Origin: Symsagittifera roscoffensis
Taxonomy: Eukaryota > Xenacoelomorpha > Acoela > Convolutidae
Direction of reading: 5' to 3'
NCBI RefSeq assembly: GCF_963678635.1
Contig: NC_087066.1
Span: forward strand, 39,577,223-39,641,222
DNA: 64,000 bases
Shown here: piece by piece, positions 56,096 to 64,000 of the stretch
How the letters are laid out: every line of letters starts with the position of its first letter
How positions within the stretch are numbered: the first letter of the stretch is position 1
The notes under the pieces: model-generated
Databases searched by the model: none
The model's input: only the letters and a program-made list of their open reading frames with translations
What the model was told of the DNA's origin: nothing
Program-made: the position numbers and the translations under genes

Positions 56096-59000
56096 AATTC
56101 GGCCAGAAGTACTTACGTAAATTTTTCTGGCAAGCTGGTTATCTATGGCTTTGTCGTGCGCCTTCAGAATTCTCCAGACCTCCTCCAGATCTTCTAATTT
56201 TTGCGGCGGGATCGCGTCTCTGGTCCTATAAAAATATCTTTCTCCATTTTCATTTATTTCAACAAAAATGTATCAATTTAATCTTTAGTTATAACCACAG
56301 ATTCACCATAAGTTCATTCAGAGCCAACATCGGAAAAGCAAGGTAGCAGCCGCTGAAGGGCTCTTCGTCTTTCCGCTCATGTCGAAAACCTCTGGCAGCC
56401 GTCATCAGGTGTCCACGATGAATGAAATTGACACTAAGAGCCACTGACTCTGAATGCGTTTCAACCATGTCTATCATGCCAGCTGGCATAACAAGGGCCT
56501 GGCGCTCCGTCACTATAATTTTCCAGCCTCACACTGAGGGTCATGCCTGGTAAACATCGGTTTCCAACCCAGAGATTGCTGCATCAGATGTTCCTGGAAT
56601 AACTGCTTGTTTTTGGCCGACGGGGCCATCAATTAAAATGTTTTGCAGCCTTAAAGAAAAAAGAACTCAATGGAACATATTTTTATATTTCGTTGAAAAA
56701 ATTGTGCACCAAACTTTGTTTATCCTTTTACTAAAAAGTACATCGCAGATGTACCGGAGAAATCCTGGTGAAATGGTGTTATTGCACCAGTCTGCGATAA
56801 CAGCAGGTAGCTTGACTCCTTCGCCGGTACTTCTGTCTTCTCCATCTTCCTTTTATGTATGTGTCTTAACGATACATCCTTGACTGCTTTTGGGGCAGAG
56901 AATTTTGTGGCGGCCGACAAGGAAGCATCAGCATCAATGATATTCCAGAACATTGGCGGCATTGATCGGATCAAAGTTTGAAAATCAGCTGGCTTAATTG
57001 ATCGCATATATTACTAGGGTTGAACACAAACGTGAGTATAAACTTATTTGAAAACTGGAGTCTTATTAGGAGTCTAATTACTTTACAAGCTGATTACCTT
57101 TTCTTTAAGACGTACCGTCTAGCTCTGAGTTCCTCGGGGTGTTCCTTCAAAATTTTGTCAATGACATTGTCCTCATACATTCGGCTGTCAAACTGGCAAC
57201 TATCCGCTAGTTGGCTTTTGAAATTTTTGATGGATTTAGCCGATGGATCTAACAAAGCTCCAGATGACAATATCAACCGCAGGCACGCACCGTATTCGAC
57301 TTGAGGCAGGCAAGATCTAACAAAATACAAGAAAAAGATGATCGAAATTTAATTATAATGACTTTGAGCTTACTTTTAGGTTCAGATGCTTACTTGCGAA
57401 AGTCTCTCTCTTAGTTTACTATGGTCAATTGGAGGTAACATGTCAATGCTACAAGAGCTGCCTGAAACCACGGCAAAACTCTACGTTTTTTCCCAAAGAG
57501 CTTTTGGTTTCTGTATCCGCACCAGAGGAGGTCGTTCATCTGATCTCAGATCTGCTTCAACCAGACTATGAAGTGACGAAATGGAGCCTTGTAGAGAGGA
57601 AGTTTATCTGGCCTCAGACACGGTCCATTCTGTACTTCGGGATGTGGTACCATCCTAATTGGCGCAGCTGGCGCACCGATGGGCATTTTGGCGCACCGAT
57701 GGGTGACTTCCGAGGTATGTTCATCGATAGTACTTGTCACTTCTGGAGCGGTAACTGCAGTGCCAACAGTACCTGGAGTAGTGTCGTTGAAGCAGTGCCC
57801 TTGTTCATTGATAGTACTTGTCACTTCTAGAGTAAGAACTGTAGTACCAACAAAACCTGAAGCAGTGCCCTTGCAGATTTCACCGTCATTCAGTGAAATA
57901 GAGGGCTAAAACAGTGATGTTGATTTAATTGCAGACAATTATAAAAAAGAAAAACGGTGTTTTGTTACAAACAATATGAATGGTCAAAATAGGTTCCTGG
58001 TCCTCCGGCTCCATTTTGCACCAAAACGGCGCCAATTGCTCCTGCTTGCACCTGCTTGTCGCGTCTTGGTTCCTGCTCGCACCAGGTAATCATCACATCA
58101 TGCCCATTACTGCACGGCTCATGTTTGTTCCAGGAGGTCTTCGTGCTCGTCGTCTTGGTATTGGTCGTCTTTCTGCTGGTTCCCAGTGCATTTCTTACGG
58201 TAGTCCGTCTCGTCGTCTGCCTCTTTGTCGTTGTCGTGATACAGTCTAGTTGCGCAGACGTGGACGGAATTGTTTGGCTTAGTGCTAAAATAGTTTGAAT
58301 ATGAAGTCATTATACATATCTTATTTTATAAATTATTTCAAAAGCACACATCTTCACTCACTCTGATCATCGTCGATTTTATCCTTGTAGATCAAATGTG
58401 CCTCCTCTGCTTCGCTCTGAATAGTAATTGGCACCCCTCATAAGTGTTCCGCACAAAGTTATAACTTTTCCTAGTGGGAGAGAGCAGCTTTCGTTTTCGC
58501 CCAGATCTTCGATTGGCTCTTATTCTCTCCCAACATCCAGGCGACAACACATGCACTGCAGTTCTGTAGCAGTCGCTGAAGTCTCGGTGCCACAGAACAT
58601 GCAAGTCAGTTTCTGCAGTTTCGCATCCCTCTTCTGGCGTCGCTTTTCAGTAAAATGACGGACCATGTTGATTTTTTGCGAAAAATGTAGGTCGCACTCT
58701 TGAAACGAAAAAAAAAATCAGTCCAAGAAAGGATTATTATTTAGACAGTAAACTTTTTTCACACTATCGATTTTGTTACAAAAATTGGTATGCGGACTAT
58801 AATTAGGCTATGACATCGTTAGCCCTCGTTACAAAAGCAAAGCCCTCCATACAACATAAAAGTGATTCATATGTGAGGTGGGGGAAAAGGATAAAGATCC
58901 AATAATTTTAGTGGAATCCTAAATTCTTAATCACTATCTATATCAATTTTTTAGAAACCAGGATCAAATTTTTTAGAACCTTTGCCACATCAAACTTGTG

Positions 59001-59142
59001 ATACCATTTAGAATGTGAAACCGGTACCTCAATTGTGAAATGCGAGCCTTAATTTTTATTATGATATAAATTTAAAAAAACGTCTCTTAGGCCACAATAA
59101 TTGTGATGCACGTTTACTTCGTTGTTATGAAAACATCCTGCT

Positions 59143-59213
59143 GGCGCGCGGACTCGATCCCTTAACCTCATAATTGGGAGCCATATTCTTTACCTCCAGG
59201 CCATCAGACCCGT
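59143..59213 (-). repeat. tRNA-like SINE head, minus strand
   Basis: Read on the minus strand: GGTCTGATGGCCTGGAGGTA (A box) and GGATCGAGTCCGCGCGCC (B box), with tRNA-like spacing. The acceptor-stem ends do not pair well, so a SINE head or decayed tRNA is likelier than a working tRNA gene. Confidence 0.6.
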
Positions 59214-59442
59214 TAGTATTCTAAGATAAGCGTTGAGAAAAATGACAAACTTACTTCTGCACTCGAAGTCAGTCATATAACGGGTTGACCGGTAACGAAT
59301 AAAGGAAATCAAATCGAAAAAAAAACTGAATCAGATCTGAAAATAATTTTAAATTAAATTGTTAGGATCAACCGCGGTTTTTCAATACTAAAAATTCAAT
59401 TTTCAAGAAATAATAATTTAAAAGAAAATTCTTGATGGCATA

Positions 59443-59537
59443 TTCGTTACAAGGTACCACAAAGGGGAGAAAATAACAGGATCCAAAACCGCGGTTCTGG
59501 ATCTTGTTATCTTCTCTTCTCCGCGGTACCTTTGTAG
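59443..59537. repeat. Imperfect palindrome around CCGCGGTT
   Basis: The left arm (TCGTTACAAGGTACCACAAA, GGGGAGAAAATAACAGGATC) pairs with the right arm (GATCTTGTTATCTTCTCTTC, TCCGCGGTACCTTTGTAGCGA read in reverse). It gives a stem of about 43 bases with a very small loop near 59495. Confidence 0.75.
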
Positions 59538-59649
59538 CGATCCCGGTTGCCCACCATAAGGCGCAACCCGGGGAATATCACTCTACAAAGTTATATCCCC
59601 CTAAATTGCCCCCACGATTTTTGTACTCTGTTAACTATCCCCCCCCCCA

Positions 59650-60480
59650 ATTTAAAATCTCAAATACTGATTATGGTTCGTTACAGTTCAGCAAAATCCC
59701 AAATACTTATCATAGTTCGTTGCAGTTCTGCTAAATCCTAAACACTGTTGAAATCCCAATAACTGACAAAAAATTCTGCAATTGCAAAACTTTTTGTCAG
59801 TAATTAGGATTTTGTCAATATTTGGGATTTTGTCAGTGTTTGGGTTTTTGTCAATATTTGGGATTTTGTCAGCATTTGGGATTTTGTCAGTAATTGGGTT
59901 TTTGTCAGTATTTGGGATTTTGTCATTATTTGGGATTTTGTCAGCAGTGGGTTTTAGTCATTATTTGAGGTTTTGTCAGTATTTGAGTTTTTATCAGTAA
60001 TTGGGATTTTGTCAGTATTTGAGATTTTGTCAGGATCGGGATTTTGTCAGTATTTGAGATTTTGCAACTGGAAAAAAACTTGTCAGTGTATATTGAAATT
60101 TTCTCATTGATTTAAAACTTGTAATGTAAATTGGAACGAACTGATCAGTATTTGAGATTGATTTGAACTGCAACAAGAACTATTGAGATTTTGCAAAACT
60201 AGAACAAACTATTTCAGTTTTTAGGATGGGCAATAGACTGCGCGGCGCCATTACACATTCTTTTCGGTCAAAGTACAATATTTTTAGTATTTGGGATAGA
60301 CTGCACGGCGCCATTACACATTCCTCTCTGTCAAGATTTGAGATTTTACAAACCTCGAACGAACGACTACTTCAGTATTTGGGTCGAGAAATAGGCTGAA
60401 CGGCGCCATTGACTCTGTCAGTTTTGAGATTTTGCAAAACTGAACGGACTATTTCCGTATTTGGGATGGGTTAATAAAAG
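59650..60480. repeat. 18-bp minisatellite (TTTGTCAGTATTTGGGAT) with flanking inverted and 110-bp units
   Basis: From about 59800 to 60060 the unit TTTGTCAGTATTTGGGAT repeats about 14 times; 18 bp is six codons, so a frame stays open with FGILSV-type repeats. Left of 59780 the motif occurs inverted (ATCCCAATAACTGACAAAAA), making a hairpin centre. To the right (60130-60480) it is embedded in units of 100-120 bp containing GACTGCRCGGCGCCATTACA. Confidence 0.85.
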
Positions 60481-60607
60481 AAACGGCTACACATACAACT
60501 CAGAATTGATGATTTTATTAGTGTTTTGTTTACTGGAAAAAATATTTTAGAAGGTAAAACACTTTTTTCAAGAAAGCAAATTGTTGGGCCATATAACAGG
60601 AAAATTG

Positions 60608-61100
60608 AGGAGCGTATATGAGGAGCGTATGATAATCACGAATTATGAAATCTAACACTTGAAAATCCAATTAATCAAACTCAAGAAACACTAATTAGTG
60701 ACTCTTTTAGTTGACGGCTTAAAAACTATCGAAACAATTATGACTCTAGTTGGCTATGAAGTCTATCCGTTGGCTTTGAAGCTTAACCCAAGTTTGGCCA
60801 AGTCGGTTCGGCCAAGTTAAAAATCACAGGAAAAAATGGGATAACATGAATGGTATAGTTAAACAAGTTATTTCGAGAATTATTGATCTCCTCCGATTAC
60901 CATAACCATTTGAGGAGCGTATGATAATCACGGATTATGAAATCTAAACACTTGAAAATCCATTTAATCAAACTCAAGAAACAATTAATTATTATTTTAG
61001 TTGACGGCTTAAAAAGTATGGAAACAATTATGACGCTGTGAGGCTTCATAATTGTTTCGATAAGTTTAGCCAAGCCGGTTAGGCCAAGTTAAAAATCCAC
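60608..61100. repeat. Direct repeat, two diverged copies about 300 bp apart
   Basis: 60612-60832 and 60913-61098 both begin GAGGAGCGTATGATAATCAC and both contain TTTTAGTTGACGGCTTAAAA and GGCCAAGTTAAAAATC. The second copy has internal deletions. No ORF. Confidence 0.8.
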
Positions 61101-61230
61101 AATTAGTTTTCCAACTAAGCAAATTGGTAGTTCCAAGGATCTGGATAACTTAAGTAACACCCTCTTTCCTTCATCACTGCATTTTTTTCAAATTCAGATT
61201 GAAAATCTTCTAAATTCATTAGTTACTGCA

Positions 61231-62397
61231 CCTGAAACAATCCCGACAAACAAAACCGACACGAATATTGACAAAAACCGATACAACACTCGACGTACCG
61301 ACAAACAAACGGATGTACGAATCCTCAGTCAAATAACCGAGATACGAATCGGGACGCACAAACCGACGCGTACGAAACGAATTACAAATGAACGACTTTC
61401 CCGATACGAAAAACGACTCTTCGATGACCGAGAATGGTATGGACCAACAATTGTGGAATAGCTATTTGATAGCATCAGATAATGATCGAAAAATTAAGAC
61501 GCCAAAATTTTTGACGAAATAGCAGGAAAAAAATCGGCAAACAAATATCGAACAGTGAAAAGACTAGTCTCAGAATTGGTCGATGGAACTACATTGGAAG
61601 TTGACGATCTTGTACGAAAAATAGCAATACCGCGGCAGCGCAGTCATTCGATTGCAGTAGCAGCAGGAATCATGCAGATGATAATTCTACTGGACTTCAA
61701 TGAAATACCGTGGAACAAAAAACGTAGAGACGTGGTCAAGTTTCTCTTTTCAGAAACAATGCTACCTGAATACTCACATTTTAGTGTTATAAACCATCAG
61801 AACAGATCGACACCGCCCTTTGAACAGCTAGGAAATTCATCAAGAACCCCGACACCAACAGAATCAGCAATCTCACAACCATTAGCTCTTCCATCACCCT
61901 CAGAATCATCAAGAAGTTCAGTAACCGCATCCTTATACAGGAACCATCATATTCAATGTTCGATGCATGTGATTCCTCGCAAGACTACTCGGAAGAGAAC
62001 ACTGGAGAAACTACAAAAATGGCGCACTCCAAAAGGGTCTCAAAAGATTTTGGCTTCAAATTCTGTTTTATGTTCGTTGTCATAGAATTAGCCTCCAAGG
62101 ACTAATGGAAGTAGCTGAAAAAGACTCCCAGAGAATAAAACGCGGTAGAGATGGTCGTAAAAAGTGTAGATGCACTTTTCGACCCGTTTTATAAATAATC
62201 GCTTATTTAAGAAACGGCGATCTTCGGATGATTTCAAGTATGATTCGGCTAAGGCGACAAAAACCAGAAACAATGAAGATATTATAAACACTATTCGATC
62301 TCAGCTTGAAAATACAGGCTTCAAATCATTCGTTCCTTCTCCTAAACACGTTCATCGAGCGACCGCCGAAATAGTGGTTCACTTTACAAACTTCTGA
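61231..62397 (+). pseudogene. Unrecognised coding stretch, same frame with stops
   Basis: Frame 1 is open at 61231-61458, 61555-62085 and 62170-62397, separated by short blocks with stops, which suggests one decayed reading frame. The middle part (176 codons) has a hydrophobic stretch (SIAVAAGIMQMIILLDFNEI) and a Ser/Thr/Pro-rich region. The outer parts are Lys/Arg/Asp-rich. No motif is recognised. Confidence 0.35.
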
Positions 62398-62504
62398 AAG
62401 CCCGAGAAAGCATTTTCCGGATTTCGAAGTGACCTAGTTTCTTGCGTCGAAGCAGTTGCGTTCCTTTCACTGAAAACGAGGGAGCTTCAAGGGTTACGCG
62501 TGGA

Positions 62505-62575
62505 TATCTGGGGAGACGGCTGTTAGATTGGTAGTGTGGAGGTTACCAGGCTCGCGTTCAGGCTCCTCGATGTCA
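62505..62575 (+). repeat. Possible tRNA-like sequence
   Basis: GTTAGATTGGTAGTG resembles an A box and GCGTTCAGGCTCC a B box at plausible spacing. The stems are poor. Confidence 0.35.
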
Positions 62576-62939
62576 ACATTAGTGTACAGTCGACTAGCAG
62601 CAATTTCTGTTTCGCAGTTAAGTCAATTTTCTTTTGAAAAACATCTCTCATGATTATTAGTCTCGACATCGCTTATATGTTATATATAGGCAGTATGGTT
62701 AACATTATTTGTTCTTTAACTAAATTAGATACTTTGGCTCCACGCATTACTATCTTCCAAAAAAAATTATTTGTCAAATGGAGCAGAGCGCAAAATTTTT
62801 CTGCGTACGGACAAAGCCAGTGCAGAGTTTAAGAGCAAATAGTTAATCATTGTTAATGGAATCCACAGCCAAGGCTTAAATTACTGAGAATTCAAATTTA
62901 TGAATGTACGTACCCCTTTGATTAATTTTATCAATAAAT

Positions 62940-63713
62940 TCAGCGTACCGTGGAAAAACTAGGGAGCAGAACGTTGGTCCCACCACAGCAGGATAACAAG
63001 AATCGGGTTGGTTGTACAGCCAAACAAACTCCCTAAGACAGTTAGGAGCAAAGCTGACCTACAGTGGCGATTCACCATTTTGTTGCGGCTGGTTATTGGT
63101 GTCTCTAATGAGCTGTCATCTGATACAGTCTCGTGGCTCCCACTGTATGTGTCAAATGATACTACAGACTTCCGCCGACTAACATGCGAACCAGAGACTG
63201 GCAAAAAAAACTGAACTCAATGTGCCATTTCGAAAAAAGTTACCCAAGACGTCACTGGTCAGCATCGAAGACATTCGATGCGTTTGTCCAGGTGCGACCC
63301 ACATGATTACTCGATGTGTGAAAACAGATCTTCGTAAAATGGCACAAAAAATAACCGATGATATGCATCCTCACGAAAAGTTTGGCATTCAGCGCTTTGA
63401 GGAAATTTTGACCAGACGGGGGGCCAAAAAGCCATTTTTTCGTTTCACCACTGTCTCGATAGGAGGAACAGATAAAGCTGGCAAAGTGGGTGCAGTCTCT
63501 CTTTCTGGAATCTGTGCGATGACTTTCATCGCTGGCAAGGAAGAAATGAAAGAGGCTAGCACAGAAATTGAAGATCTTTTTGGAGGAGTATGGAAAAATG
63601 AACTTGTTGTTCGCCCCAAAGAAAATACAGATACGTACGTTAAATCTGTAAAAGTGCTACCAGCCATCTACCCGAGTCTCGTCTCAAAAGTTCCTGGAAA
63701 AGACCTCGGGTGA
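62940..63713 (+). pseudogene. Unrecognised coding stretch near the window end
   Basis: Two overlapping-style frames, 63008-63214 (frame 2) and 63222-63713 (frame 3, 163 codons), look coding by composition. The longer one contains CVCPGATHMITRC and HPHEKFGIQRFEEILTRRGA and ends LVSKVPGKDLG. I see no signal peptide, membrane segment or known domain. It could be one frame-shifted element ORF or exons of an unknown gene. Confidence 0.35.
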
Positions 63714-64000
63714 ATCAACACTAAAGATGCCAGTATATTTTTGAGAAAGAGTATGAATGAATGCACGCAATTACTAAGAGCAAGAGGTGATTTTAACGCT
63801 ATAGAGTACAAAAATTGGGCTGAAAATTACAATTAAGTTTCAGTGCTTATCTTAGGAGAACAAGGATTGACTCCCTACAAACTAAAATTCCTCCTATTGC
63901 CACATCTTGTGGTGAGCAATTTTATATGAAGTCCATGGGAACATTTTTGCGAAGCTCACAAAAAATCCAAACACCATGCGAACAAAAATTTTCAAAGTAG
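63714..64000. other. Window end, nothing further seen
   Basis: No supportable feature in the last 287 bases. Confidence 0.4.

Larger units (their letters stand above)
54743..58666 (-). pseudogene. JmjC-domain (KDM2/7-like) gene, multi-exon, probably decaying
   Basis: The gene reads on the minus strand. A possible first exon (58666-58520) has a CMFC-x12-CMCC zinc ribbon. Ser/Thr-rich pieces follow (58.3-57.5 kb), then 57316-57116 and the JmjC core at 57007-56720 (TPFHQDFSGTSAMYF; iron-binding His and Asp at 56770-56762). Next come about 56650-56530 (APSAKNKQLFQEHL) and 56513-56289 (VMPAGMIDMVETHSESVALS). Further exons lie at about 56225-56110 (EDLEEVWRILKAHDKAIDNQ) and 55955-55830, with an acidic last exon 55247-54743. 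JmjC proteins are Fe/2-oxoglutarate oxygenases, often histone demethylases. The third iron ligand, His of GWIH, is Asp here, and a TAA interrupts the KTF-LMAPS strand. Some exon phases do not match. It may be a pseudogene or a divergent non-catalytic protein. Confidence 0.6.

Noticed and set aside
57429-57830. 133-codon plus-strand ORF
   Set aside because: Overlaps minus-strand pieces with better splice signals and an internal peptide repeat; no homology recognised on the plus strand.
59143-59213. Functional tRNA gene on the minus strand
   Set aside because: A and B boxes are good, but the acceptor stem and anticodon arm do not pair convincingly; similar heads elsewhere belong to SINE-like units.
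59782-60000. 72-codon FGILSV repeat protein
   Set aside because: Arises from the 18-bp minisatellite; no start context or sign of selection.

Overview
The window looks like AT-rich animal (metazoan) nuclear DNA, probably from an invertebrate. The evidence is split genes with GT-AG introns, a Wnt-type ROR receptor tyrosine kinase, a FAM98 gene, Artemis-like and JmjC sequences, polyadenylation signals, and a heavy load of non-LTR, Ty3/gypsy-type, hAT-type and tRNA-derived repeats. I cannot name a phylum. Both intact genes have a 3' splice acceptor a few bases upstream of the start codon, which fits spliced-leader trans-splicing or short 5'-UTR introns.

Layout: (1) 1-3782 (+) is a GC-richer, unspliced, frame-broken coding region of about 1250 codons that I do not recognise, followed by about 2 kb without genes. 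(2) 5895-10530 (-) is a decayed CR1/Jockey-type LINE; its ORF1 is split by a 492-bp hAT-type MITE with a perfect 8-bp target duplication. (3) 11307-14363 (+) is an intact, apparently single-exon ROR receptor kinase. (4) 14.8-26.3 kb is gene-poor, with tRNA-headed SINEs that share a 3' hairpin tail and two arrays of diverged 130-180 bp tandem repeats. (5) 26335-39452 (+) is a five-exon FAM98 gene. Its third intron holds a complete but dead Ty3/gypsy-type element (27955-34111; 5-bp target duplication AGCCC), which itself holds a 5'-inverted (twin-primed) LINE. (6) 39.6-44.8 kb is gene-poor, with SINEs, G-runs and a large foldback. (7) 44808-47272 is a satellite of 26-bp monomers in alternating A/B dimers, abutting a 117-bp-period array at 47.3-47.75 kb with a related core in the opposite orientation. 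(8) 48.9-52.7 kb holds a foldback, broken unrecognised minus-strand ORFs and two minisatellites. (9) 52865-54719 (-) is a decayed Artemis/DCLRE1C-like gene with a partial tandem exon duplication. (10) 54743-58666 (-) is a multi-exon JmjC-domain gene with signs of decay. (11) 59.1-64 kb holds a tRNA-like repeat, an 18-bp minisatellite, a direct repeat and two unrecognised broken coding stretches.

Only ROR (Wnt/planar-polarity signalling at the plasma membrane) and FAM98 (RNA-associated, tRNA-ligase-complex family) look like working host genes. They are unrelated in function. The rest is mobile-element history, simple-sequence arrays and decaying genes.
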